Positions 8,516 through 16,170 of a stretch of 64,000 nt of DNA are shown one piece after another. Position 1 is the first letter of the stretch; every line of letters starts with the position of its first letter. The notes under the pieces are model-generated. The model was not told the DNA's origin, made no database searches, and saw only the letters and a program-made list of their open reading frames with translations. The stretch is from Anaerolineae bacterium (GTDB taxonomy: Bacteria > Chloroflexota > Anaerolineae > Aggregatilineales > Aggregatilineaceae). The stretch is from assembly GCA_027494015.1 (NCBI GenBank), contig JAOSJP010000038.1, forward strand, positions 5,387-69,386. Direction: 5' to 3'. The position numbers and the translations under genes were made by a program.

Positions 8516-9903
8516 ACAGGCAGCGTGTTGATGCGCAGCCGCCGCCAGGCGAGCGCGGCCAGCGTCAGGTTGACGGCGGCGATGCTGATCCCTCCCGCCG
8601 CCGCCGCACCCTCGATGCTCCACAGCGGAATGAACAGCGCATTGAGGACAATGTGCAGCGCCACGCCCAGCCCGGTCGTCAGCGTGGCGGCGCGCTCGTG
8701 TCCGGTCATCAGCAGCAGCGGGCCGACCGGCCCGGTCGCCGCATTGACAAGCTGCCCCAGGCTGAAGAGGGCCAGCGCCGTCCGCGCGACGCGATACTCC
8801 GCCCCGAACAGCCCCAGGAAGAACGTCCCGGCAACAATGTACAGCAGCACAACCGGCAGCGCCGCGCCGAGCGCCAGCCGTGTGCTGCCCGTCACCGCGC
8901 GCTGCAGCTCGCGGCGCTGGCCCGCCGCGTGCATGCTGGCGATGTGCGGTGCCAGGGCTATGCCCACTGAGACCAGCGGCAGTGTGATCAGCATGGTCAG
9001 GCGCTGCGTCACGGTGTAGTAGGCGACCGCCTCGGCGCTGTCCAGCGCGCCGAGCATCAGCGAGTCTATCTGGACGTTGAGCACGATCAGGCCCTGCGTC
9101 AGCGCGAAGGGGATGGCGCTGGTCAGCCAGGCCCGCCCCTCGCTGACGGGTGCGGCAACGCGCACCGCCGGGGGAAGCGCCCCGCGCAACCGCCACGCGC
9201 TGAACGCCAGCGCGAGCAGCGTGGCCGCCACGAACAGGGCCATCGCCGCCTGAGCGGAGACAATCGCCCGCCCGCCAAGATAGGCAACGCCCACCGCCGC
9301 CAGAAACAGCGCCGGCTGGAGCACCTGATCGGGCACCTGGCCGAGCACAACATGGCGCAGCCCCTGCATGGCCGATTGCTGGATGAGAGTCGCGGCGCGC
9401 GGCGGCAGCACCAGCAGGGCCACCGCCAGCGTGATCAGCGCGGCGCGCGACAGGCCCGCCTGCTCCGCATTGAGCAGGGCCGGTCGCCCGGTCAGCGTGT
9501 AGGTGAGCCACGCTGCCGCCAGTCCCAGCACGACCAGCCCCGCCGAGAGAATCAGCGCCCAGCGCGTGGTGAAGCGCAGCAGGCCGCGCATGGCCGGCCA
9601 CGCGCCTTCCATCAGATAGGTCGAGAGATCGCGGATGAGCAGGCGGTCGAAGCCGGCGGTCGCGGGGATGATCAGCAGCAGAATCCACGCCTGGGCGAAG
9701 TTGAACACGCCGTAATGCCCCGCGCCGAGCAGCCGCGCCAGCACCAGGCTAGTGACGAACTTGAGGGCCATGTTGGTCAGGCGCAGCACGAACGTGCCGC
9801 CCGTGCCGCGAATCAGGCGTGCTTTGGTCGTGCGCCCGGTGAGCACCTGGGCAGCGCCCGCCCGCAGCGAGCGATCAGGCCGACCGTTCAATGACTCGCC
9901 CAC
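8503..9903 (-). CDS. Oligosaccharide flippase (Wzx/polysaccharide transporter family)
   Basis: 466 aa from a GTG at 9903; there is no strong ribosome site, so a later start is possible. About twelve to fourteen helices are visible. The N-terminal motif GTFVLRLTNMALKFVTSLVL followed by ARLLGAGHYGVFNFAQAW is characteristic of Wzx-type MOP superfamily flippases, which move lipid-linked oligosaccharides across the membrane. A glycosyltransferase/pyruvyl-transferase operon lies a few kb away, making a shared envelope-glycan role plausible. The stop codon lies inside the right arm of a dispersed repeat, so the C-terminus may be slightly altered. Confidence 0.85.
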   Translation of the reverse strand: MGESLNGRPDRSLRAGAAQVLTGRTTKARLIRGTGGTFVLRLTNMALKFVTSLVLARLLGAGHYGVFNFAQAWILLLIIPATAGFDRLLIRDLSTYLMEGAWPAMRGLLRFTTRWALILSAGLVVLGLAAAWLTYTLTGRPALLNAEQAGLSRAALITLAVALLVLPPRAATLIQQSAMQGLRHVVLGQVPDQVLQPALFLAAVGVAYLGGRAIVSAQAAMALFVAATLLALAFSAWRLRGALPPAVRVAAPVSEGRAWLTSAIPFALTQGLIVLNVQIDSLMLGALDSAEAVAYYTVTQRLTMLITLPLVSVGIALAPHIASMHAAGQRRELQRAVTGSTRLALGAALPVVLLYIVAGTFFLGLFGAEYRVARTALALFSLGQLVNAATGPVGPLLLMTGHERAATLTTGLGVALHIVLNALFIPLWSIEGAAAAGGISIAAVNLTLAALAWRRLRINTLPVGGQ

Positions 9904-9905
9904 CC

Positions 9906-10970
9906 TTCTGCTATGTGCAAATTCGCCCGCGCCGGGGCGCTGCTCTGCTGCGCCCTGGCTTACCTCACCCCCGCTCGGCGCTGACGGAGAGGGGGCAAGC
10001 CGAGCGCAGCGAGGCAGGGGGTGAGGTCAATGCTTCACATCCGAAGAGGCGCTGGCCACCTTCTGCTATGTGCAAATTCGCCCGCGTAGGCGCGTTGCTC
10101 TGCTGCGCCCTGGCTTACCTCACCCCCGCTCGGCGCTGACGCGCCTCGCCGCCCCCTCTCCGTCAACGGAGAGGGGGCAAGCCGAGCGCAGCGAGGCTGG
10201 GGGTGAGGTCAATGCTTCACATCCGAAGAGGCGCTGGCCACCTTCTGCTATGTGCCAATTCGCCCGCGCAGGGGCGCTGCTTTGCTGCGCCCTGGCCTCC
10301 CTCACCCCCGCCCGGCGCTGACGCGCCTCGCCGCCCCCTCTCCGTTGACGGAGAGGGGGCAAGCCGAGCGCAGCGAGGCTGGGGGTGAGGTCAATGCCCC
10401 GCGTCCAGCGAGGCGCTGGCCACCTTCTGCTATGTGCAAATTCGCCCGCGCAGGCGCGCTGCTCTGCTGCGCCCTGGCTTACCTCACCCCCGCTCGGCGC
10501 TGACGCGCCTCGCCGCCCCCTCTCCGTTGACGGAGAGGGGGCAAGCCGAGCGCAGCGAGGCTGGGGGTGAGGTCAATGCCCCGCATCCAGCGAGGCGCTG
10601 GCCACCTTCTGCTATGTGCAAATTCGCCCGCGTAGGCGCGCTGCTCTGCTGCGCCCTGGCTTACCTCACCCCCGCTCGGCGCTGACGCGCCTCGCCGCCC
10701 CCTCTCCGTTGACGGAGAGGGGGCAAGCCGAGCGCAGCGAGGCTGGGGGTGAGGTCAATGCCCCGCATCCAGCGAGGCGCTGGCCACCTTCTGCTATGTG
10801 CAAATTCGCCCGCGCCGGGGCGCTGCTTTGCTGCACCCTGGCTTACCTCCCCCCCGCTCAGCGCTGGCGCGCCTCGCCGCCCCCTCTCCGTCAACGGAGA
10901 GGGGGCAAGCCGAGCGCAGCGAGGCAGGGGGTGAGGTCAATGCTTCACATCCGAAGAGGCGCTGGCCACC
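9906..10970. repeat. Six-copy 182-bp tandem repeat array
   Basis: Unit starts (TTCTGCTATGTGCAAATTCG) fall at 9906, 10061, 10243, 10425, 10607 and 10789, and a seventh partial begins at 10971. Five units are exactly 182 bp; the first is 155 bp because 27 bases of the palindrome centre are missing. Each unit holds the dispersed palindrome CCTCACCCCCGCTCGGCGC ... GGGGGTGAGG around a CCCCCTCTCCGT/ACGGAGAGGGGG hairpin. Sequence alternates between two spacer variants (CTTCACATCCGAAGAGG and CCCGCATCCAGCGAGG). Open frames through it are low-complexity by-products. It fills the 1.2 kb between the flippase gene and rarA; I see no gene in it. Confidence 0.95.
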
Positions 10971-11029
10971 TTCGCACGCGCTCAGTGATACCCTGAACGG
11001 GAGCGCTTAGCAACTGGTCTACTCGCCAA

Positions 11030-11058
11030 CCCCGCGCTGCGCCCGGCTGCGCTATAAT
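11030..11058 (+). promoter_or_regulatory. Probable promoter of rarA
   Basis: A perfect TATAAT at 11053-11058, 45 bases before the rarA ATG. The -35 region is GC-rich and does not match TTGACA. Confidence 0.4.
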
Positions 11059-11102
11059 AGGAAGCTCTACCCGCTGGCTGTTCACCGTCGCGCGAGGCCC
11101 CC

Positions 11103-12473
11103 ATGCCTGACCTGTTTGATTATAGCCGCCAGCAACAGCAGCGCCTGACCGGGCCGCTGGCCCAGCGTATGCGCCCGCGCACCCTCGACGAATTCGTCGG
11201 GCAGGATCACATCATCGGGCCGGGGCGGCTGCTGCGCCGCGCCATCGAAGCCGACCAGCTCACGTCCATCATCCTCTGGGGGCCGCCCGGCACCGGCAAA
11301 ACCACCCTGGCCAACATCATCGCCAACCGCACGCGCCGCCACTTCAGCCGCCTGAACGCGGTCACGTCCGGTGTCAAGGAGCTGCGCGAGCTGATCGCCG
11401 CCGCCCAGGAGCGGCTGGGCATGTACGGCCAGGGCACCGTCCTGTTCATTGACGAGATTCACCGCTGGAACAAGGCCCAGCAGGACGGCCTGCTGCCCTT
11501 CGTCGAGGACGGAACGGTGGTGCTCATCGGCTCGACGACGGAAAACCCCTTCTTCTCGCTGGTCAACCCGCTGCTCAGCCGCAGCCGCGTCTTCCAACTG
11601 GTGCCGCTGCGCGAAGAGGAGATCATCACCATCCTGAACTACGCCCTCGAAGACGCCGAGCGCGGGCTGGGCCGCCTGCCCATCCGCCTGACCGACGAAG
11701 CGGCGCAACACCTGGCGCGCGTGGCGGGCGGCGACGCGCGCAGCGCGCTCAACGCTCTGGAGCTCGCCGCCAAAACGACTCCCCCTGGCCCCGGCGGGGC
11801 GATCCTGGTGGACCTGGAAGTGGCGGAGGAGAGCATTCAGCGGCGGGCCGTGCGCTACGACAAGAGCGGCGACGAGCACTACGACACCATCAGCGCCTTC
11901 ATCAAGAGCGTGCGCGGCTCCGACCCCGACGCCGCCCTGTACTGGATGGCCAAGATGCTGCTGGCGGGCGAAGACCCGCGCTTTGTGCTGCGGCGCATGT
12001 TCATCCTGGCCAGCGAAGACGTCGGCCTGGCCGACCCGCAGGCGTTGGTCGTTGTGGCGGCGGCAGCGCAGGCTTTCGAATGGGTGGGGATGCCGGAAGG
12101 ACACTACTTCCTGGCGCACGCCTGCCTCTACCTGGCGACCGCGCCCAAGAGCAACAGCGCCGGCGCGATCTGGAAGGCGCTGGGCCACATCGAGCAGCAG
12201 GGGCCAGGCGACGTTCCGCCCTACCTGCGCGACAAGTCGGACACGTTCTACGGCGAGACGCGCGAGCAATATCAGCGCACGATGCAGGAATCCGCCGGCG
12301 AGCACGGGGCGTACAAGTATCCGCACGACTATCCCGGCGGCTGGGTCGCCCAGCACTACCTGCCGCTGGACATGGCCCCGCCCGGCTGGTACCAGCCCAA
12401 AGACAGCGGCTACGAGCGCGCCGTCCGCGAGCGGCTGGCGAGCCTGGGGCTGCCCCCGAACGACACCCCCTGA
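11103..12473 (+). CDS. rarA: Replication-associated recombination protein A (RarA/MgsA), AAA+ ATPase
   Basis: 456 aa. It begins with the family signature LAQRMRPRTLDEFVGQDHI (residues 20-38). Walker A is GPPGTGKTTLANI (about 59-71), Walker B VLFIDEIHRW (about 113-122), sensor 1 STTENPFFSLV, and the arginine-finger/sensor 2 region GGDARSALNALELA. The C-terminal MgsA tetramerisation domain is complete, with DPDAALYWMAKMLLAGEDPRF and a late YPHDYPGGWVAQHYLP motif. RarA acts at stalled replication forks with SSB. The length is normal for the family. The gene is monocistronic here, between the tandem array and a converging DNA glycosylase gene. Confidence 0.95.
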   Translation: MPDLFDYSRQQQQRLTGPLAQRMRPRTLDEFVGQDHIIGPGRLLRRAIEADQLTSIILWGPPGTGKTTLANIIANRTRRHFSRLNAVTSGVKELRELIAAAQERLGMYGQGTVLFIDEIHRWNKAQQDGLLPFVEDGTVVLIGSTTENPFFSLVNPLLSRSRVFQLVPLREEEIITILNYALEDAERGLGRLPIRLTDEAAQHLARVAGGDARSALNALELAAKTTPPGPGGAILVDLEVAEESIQRRAVRYDKSGDEHYDTISAFIKSVRGSDPDAALYWMAKMLLAGEDPRFVLRRMFILASEDVGLADPQALVVVAAAAQAFEWVGMPEGHYFLAHACLYLATAPKSNSAGAIWKALGHIEQQGPGDVPPYLRDKSDTFYGETREQYQRTMQESAGEHGAYKYPHDYPGGWVAQHYLPLDMAPPGWYQPKDSGYERAVRERLASLGLPPNDTP

Positions 12474-12565
12474 GGTATGACGGAAACTGATAGCTGGAGT
12501 GTATTCCGGTAGGGGAGGCTGCCCCGCTGCGCCCCGTGCGCAGGGGAGGGTTTCGAATTCCGCCC

Positions 12566-13819
12566 CTACAAGACTGCCAGCAGCCGCTCGCCCCAGCCGC
12601 CCGGCGCGCTGCGCTCGATGACCAGATCAGTCGCGCCATGCCAGGCCATGAAATCGCGCATCGTCGCGGCGATGTCGCCGATCAGCGCGTCGTCGGGCGC
12701 GACGCCCGGCTCCAGGTGCAGCGCTTCCAGGCGCAGCCGCCCAGTTTTGCGGTCGAGCTTGGGGTCGAAGCGGCCCACCAGCCGGTCGCGGTGCAGGATC
12801 GGCAGGGAGAAGTAGCCCCAGATGCGCTGAGGCGCGCGCTTGTACGCTTCGAGCACATGGGTGAAGCCCCAAAGCTGAGCGTCGCGCCCTTTGCCCCACA
12901 TCAGGCTGTCGAACGGGCTGAGGAACGTCGTGCGCGACGGGATGATGGCCCCATCCGCCGCCTGCTCGGCCAGCGGCAGATCGTCGCGGTGCATCAGGAA
13001 GTCCGCCACCCCACCGCCCACCGTTTCCACCGCCACCTCGACCAACTCTCCCGCCTTGCGCAGAGCAGCCAGCGCGGGAGAGGCATCGCCGCGCTTCATG
13101 TAAGCGTAGTCGGCGATCTGCCCTGCTGTGGCGATGCCCAGGGCACGTACCGCGCGCGCCAGCATGTGGCGGTGTGTCTCCTCAGCGGTCGGCGGGGTGA
13201 TGTCCACCCAGCCGGGCAGCACGCGCTCGCGCAGATTGTAGATGCGTTGGAAGCTGACCCGATCAGCGATCATCGCTTCGCCGGTATCGTAGAGATATTC
13301 CAGGGCACGCTTGGCCGGCTTCCAGTCCCACCAGGAGTCGCGGCGCGGCCCGTCGTGCTCGAAATCGGAGGCGCGCAGCGCCCCTTCCGCCAGCAGACGG
13401 GCGCGCACTTCCTCGATGACCTGGCGGTTCTCCGGCTGCCCGGCCCACTGCGGCCACCAACCGCCGCCGTTCTGGTAGTGGCGCATCGTCTCCAGCCGGT
13501 AGCGGTACTCGCTGAGCGGGATGATCGAGGCCGCGTGGTACCAGTACTCGAACAGACGGCGGTGCGCGGGGTCGTAGATCAGCCGGTCGAAGTCGGCGGG
13601 GTCGTAGGCTCCCAGCCGGCTCCACAGCACCAGGTATTGGCTGCGCCGGACGACGTGCAGCGTGTCAATCTGCACGCAGACCAGCCGGGCAACCATCTCG
13701 CAGAGCGCATCCAGCGTAGGCGGCGGCTCGGCGCCATTCGCCGTAGTGAGTCCCTGGGCGTGCAGCGCCAGCGCGCGGGCGGCGCTGAGGGACAGCGTTC
13801 GTGAAGGTGGCTTGGTCAT
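12566..13819 (-). CDS. YcaQ/AlkZ-family DNA glycosylase (winged-helix crosslink repair protein)
   Basis: 417 aa from the ATG at 13819; GGGGTG lies six bases upstream and a strong promoter sits at 13868-13897, ruling out the longer open frame to 13927. It starts LSLSAARALALHAQGL and has VCVQIDTLHVV, whose Gln-Ile-Asp matches the catalytic Q-x-D motif of YcaQ-type glycosylases, then FDRLIYDPAHRRLFEYWYH and later SPFDSLMW...FGFTHVLEAYK-type winged-helix patterns ending in a tandem-WH C-terminus. The family unhooks interstrand crosslinks and removes bulky alkylated bases. Good match in length and motif order. Confidence 0.88.
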   Translation of the reverse strand: MTKPPSRTLSLSAARALALHAQGLTTANGAEPPPTLDALCEMVARLVCVQIDTLHVVRRSQYLVLWSRLGAYDPADFDRLIYDPAHRRLFEYWYHAASIIPLSEYRYRLETMRHYQNGGGWWPQWAGQPENRQVIEEVRARLLAEGALRASDFEHDGPRRDSWWDWKPAKRALEYLYDTGEAMIADRVSFQRIYNLRERVLPGWVDITPPTAEETHRHMLARAVRALGIATAGQIADYAYMKRGDASPALAALRKAGELVEVAVETVGGGVADFLMHRDDLPLAEQAADGAIIPSRTTFLSPFDSLMWGKGRDAQLWGFTHVLEAYKRAPQRIWGYFSLPILHRDRLVGRFDPKLDRKTGRLRLEALHLEPGVAPDDALIGDIAATMRDFMAWHGATDLVIERSAPGGWGERLLAVL

Positions 13820-13867
13820 CGGCATCACCCCGGTGAGGGCATTATGAAGTCGGACGTTGGCGCGCAT

Positions 13868-13897
13868 AGAATAGCACACACGTTCTGACTCTGTCAA
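13868..13897 (-). promoter_or_regulatory. Promoter of the YcaQ-like gene
   Basis: On the minus strand: TTGACA (13897-13892), 18-base spacer, TATTCT (13873-13868). It gives a leader of about 40 bases to the ATG at 13819 and lies in the region shared with the divergent lipoprotein gene. Confidence 0.65.
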
Positions 13898-13937
13898 ACG
13901 CTTGCCGCAGTGGGCGCAGAGGGGCAAACCGAAAGAG

Positions 13938-13965
13938 AAAAAAAAAAAAAACCCCCCCCCCCCCC
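13938..13965. repeat. A14-C14 double homopolymer tract between divergent genes
   Basis: Fourteen A (13938-13951) directly followed by fourteen C (13952-13965). It lies between the divergent promoter of the DNA glycosylase gene and the start of the beta-propeller lipoprotein (14040), and is the only such homopolymer in the window. Length variation is likely in any polymerase reading, so the count may not be exact. Confidence 0.85.
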
Positions 13966-14039
13966 GCCGCAGCGTGGCGCGATCGGGCGCGGCGGGCTAT
14001 GATCCCCCGGCATGGCAGCGGAACGGAGCGAACGAGTTG

Positions 14040-15329
14040 ATGCGGTGGGTGCGTCATGGGGTGGTGTGGGGCGCGGTGATGGCAGCGCTGGCCCTGTCCG
14101 GCTGTGCCGATTCGGCGTCGCCGCGCCCGGCGCGCACGCCAAGCCCACGCCTGCAAGCGGACGGTCCGCCATGCCAGCTTGTGGACTGGGCACCCTGGCG
14201 CAATGCCAACACAACCTGCCTGGAAGTCGTCCTCGACGCGGTGCCGCCGCCCGAAGCCGCGCCTGCCTTGCTGGGCCTGGCCCTGGGGCCGGAGGGCACG
14301 CTCTACCTGGCGCGCACGGCGGAAGGGGCCATCTGGGCGATGGACGACGCCGATGGCGACCAGTTTCTGGACGGGCCGCGCCTGGTCGCCGAGGGGCTGA
14401 CCTATCCCACCAGCCTGACCGTGCACGAGGGGGCGTTGTACGTGGCCTCGGTGGGCGGGCTGCTGCGCCTCGACCCGCTCGCCGAAGGGCGCTTCGCCGC
14501 GCCGGTCGTCCTCGTCCCCGACCTGCTGGACGCGGAGCGCGGCTTCTGGCCGGGCAGCGTCCAGGTGGGGCCGGACGGGCGGCTGTACGTCAGCCTGGGC
14601 GCGGGCTGTGTCTGGTGCGCTGCGGCGGATGTCGCGCCGGGGATGCTGGTCAGCTACGCGCTGGACGGGAGCGACCGCCGCGTGGAGGCGACCGGCCTGC
14701 GCGATCCCTGGGATTTCGCCTGGCACCCGGTCACCGGCGACCTGTGGATCGTGGACAGCGGGCGCGTCGTGCCGGGGACGCTGGTGGGCGGCCCGCCCGA
14801 CGAGCTAAATCGCGTCACGTCCGGCGCGGATTTCGGCTTCCCGCGCTGTGCCGGTGACGCTCAGCCAGGGCCGGCTCTGCTCCCGGACGAGACGGATGAC
14901 TGCGCGGAGACGGAGCCGCCCGCGTTCACTTTCCCCGCGCAGAGCGGCCCCGGCGGGATCGTCTTCTACGATCGCGACGGATTCCCGTTCTGGCAGGGCG
15001 ACCTGATCGTAGCCCTGCGCGGCTCGTCCACGCTGGCTGAGCCGGCGGGCTACGCGCTGGCTGTGGTGGGCTTCGGCGACGACAGCCAGCCCGATGGCAC
15101 GTCCGCGCTGATCTCCCCGGCCAGCGAGCACCGTCGCTTCCAGTTGACGCTGGCGGGCTTCTCGCTCATGCGCCTGGGCTTCTATCCCTATCATCCAGTA
15201 GATGTCGTGCTGAGCGAGGAGGGGTGGCTGTACGTTTCGGTGCAGGAGGGGCGCATATTCCGCGTCCGCCCGCGCCCGGCGGCGGGCGGGGTCGAGGCTG
15301 TGCCGCCAACGCCCGTCGCGCTGCCCTGA
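14040..15329 (+). CDS. Secreted beta-propeller lipoprotein, PQQ-dependent sugar dehydrogenase-like
   Basis: 429 aa from the ATG at 14040; the longer frame upstream reads through the A/C homopolymer and is rejected. The N-terminus ends its hydrophobic stretch with LALSGC, a lipobox. The body has repeated short propeller blades: LGLALGPEGTLYLAR, PTSLTVHEGALYVASVGGLL, GSVQVGPDGRLYVSLGAGC, DPWDFAWHPVTGDLWIVDSG and VDVVLSEEGWLYVSVQEGRI. This order is typical of soluble glucose/sorbosone dehydrogenase-like propellers. Whether it binds PQQ cannot be decided. It probably acts outside the cell. The homopolymer in its leader may affect expression. Confidence 0.7.
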   Translation: MRWVRHGVVWGAVMAALALSGCADSASPRPARTPSPRLQADGPPCQLVDWAPWRNANTTCLEVVLDAVPPPEAAPALLGLALGPEGTLYLARTAEGAIWAMDDADGDQFLDGPRLVAEGLTYPTSLTVHEGALYVASVGGLLRLDPLAEGRFAAPVVLVPDLLDAERGFWPGSVQVGPDGRLYVSLGAGCVWCAAADVAPGMLVSYALDGSDRRVEATGLRDPWDFAWHPVTGDLWIVDSGRVVPGTLVGGPPDELNRVTSGADFGFPRCAGDAQPGPALLPDETDDCAETEPPAFTFPAQSGPGGIVFYDRDGFPFWQGDLIVALRGSSTLAEPAGYALAVVGFGDDSQPDGTSALISPASEHRRFQLTLAGFSLMRLGFYPYHPVDVVLSEEGWLYVSVQEGRIFRVRPRPAAGGVEAVPPTPVALP

Positions 15330-15355
15330 GAGGTCGTTTGAGGAGTCGTGCGCCT

Positions 15356-15470
15356 GGCTCTGCCCCCCTCCCCAGCCCTTCCCCCACGAGTGGGGAAGGG
15401 GGAAGAGCGCGCCTATTAAGCCCCTCCCTCCTTGCGGAGAGGGGGCTGGGGTGGGGGGCAACAACTCCTC
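15356..15470. repeat. GC-rich palindromic intergenic repeat
   Basis: Contains two nested hairpins, CCCTTCCCCCAC/GTGGGGAAGGG and CCCCTCCCTCC/GGAGAGGGGG, of the same style as the elements at 24275, 25131, 36240, 55225 and 62787. It fills most of the 182-bp gap before the small membrane protein. Confidence 0.6.
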
Positions 15471-15511
15471 AACCGGTCTCTGGCTGCGCCCACGCACCCG
15501 AAGGAGCGAGC

Positions 15512-16093
15512 ATGTCCGAACGCACTCAGGTCGCTGTCCCGCCCGCCTCGCCGGAGATGGCCGCCAGGCTCGCCGCCAATCGCGCCGGGCGGCTGACCGC
15601 AGCGCAGCGCCGCCTGGCGCTGATCGCCGGGCTGGGGGCGCTGGTCGTCTTTCTGTGCCCGCTGGCGCTGCTGGCGCAGATGGGCGCCCTGCTGCTGTGG
15701 GGCGACGCGCCCGTGTCAACGCTGGCTGGCGCGCTTTTTACGATCCTGGGGGCGCTGTTTGTGGTGATGTTCGCCGGGCTGGTGGGCGCGAACGCGCTCA
15801 CCTTCCTGCCGGAAGCGTTCATGCGCCAGCCGGTGCGCTTTGCGCGCGGGCCGCTCCAGATGCGCATCACCGAAGGGCACCGGCCTGAGCTGCCCTTCTC
15901 GTACATCATCGGCGACTACTCGTTCGCGCCGTATGTCGCGCCGGGTGACGTGCCGATGCGCGTCGGCGCGCCGTATGTAGTCTACTACGCGGCGCGCAGC
16001 CGCCTGCTGCTGAGCCTGGCGGCGCTCGATGCCCCTGACGCGGCGCAGTGGGAACCGGTCGGGCAGGCGGGCGAGCGCCCCGGTGAGACTTGA
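15512..16093 (+). CDS. Hypothetical membrane protein with two transmembrane helices
   Basis: 193 aa, ATG preceded by AAGGAG at a seven-base spacing. Two hydrophobic helices (about residues 35-62 and 72-100) form a hairpin. The C-terminal half (about 105-193) is soluble with FARGPLQMRITEGHRPELPF and VGAPYVVYYAARSRLLLS stretches. I do not recognise a named family. The gene converges on the histidine kinase, separated from it by a 32-bp palindrome that may terminate both transcripts. Confidence 0.7.
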   Translation: MSERTQVAVPPASPEMAARLAANRAGRLTAAQRRLALIAGLGALVVFLCPLALLAQMGALLLWGDAPVSTLAGALFTILGALFVVMFAGLVGANALTFLPEAFMRQPVRFARGPLQMRITEGHRPELPFSYIIGDYSFAPYVAPGDVPMRVGAPYVVYYAARSRLLLSLAALDAPDAAQWEPVGQAGERPGET

Positions 16094-16138
16094 CAAGCGG
16101 AGCAGGTGGCCAGCGCAGCTATCCTGCGGCCCTGCCGG

Positions 16139-16170
16139 ACTTCCGAAGTTTTCGGAAACTTCGGAAGTCT
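16139..16170. repeat. AGACTTCCGAAG-type palindrome (copy 1)
   Basis: Near-perfect inverted repeat GACTTCCGAAGTTT ... AAACTTCGGAAGTC lying between two convergent genes and overlapping the stop codon of the histidine kinase. One of six copies in the window (others at 24216, 26413, 29130, 32249, 58185). Confidence 0.85.

Noticed and set aside
9906..10996. Arginine/alanine-rich open frames (MQIRPRRRAALLRPG type) repeated through the 182-bp array
   Set aside because: They follow the repeat period exactly, exist on both strands, and have no ribosome site or homology pattern; they are by-products of the GC-rich array.
13820..13927. Longer N-terminus of the YcaQ-like protein to 13927
   Set aside because: A TTGACA-18-TATTCT promoter lies inside that extension, so it cannot be translated from that start.
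13902..14039. A start of the beta-propeller lipoprotein at 13902
   Set aside because: That frame reads through the A14C14 tract as poly-Lys/poly-Pro; the ATG at 14040 begins a clean lipoprotein signal sequence.
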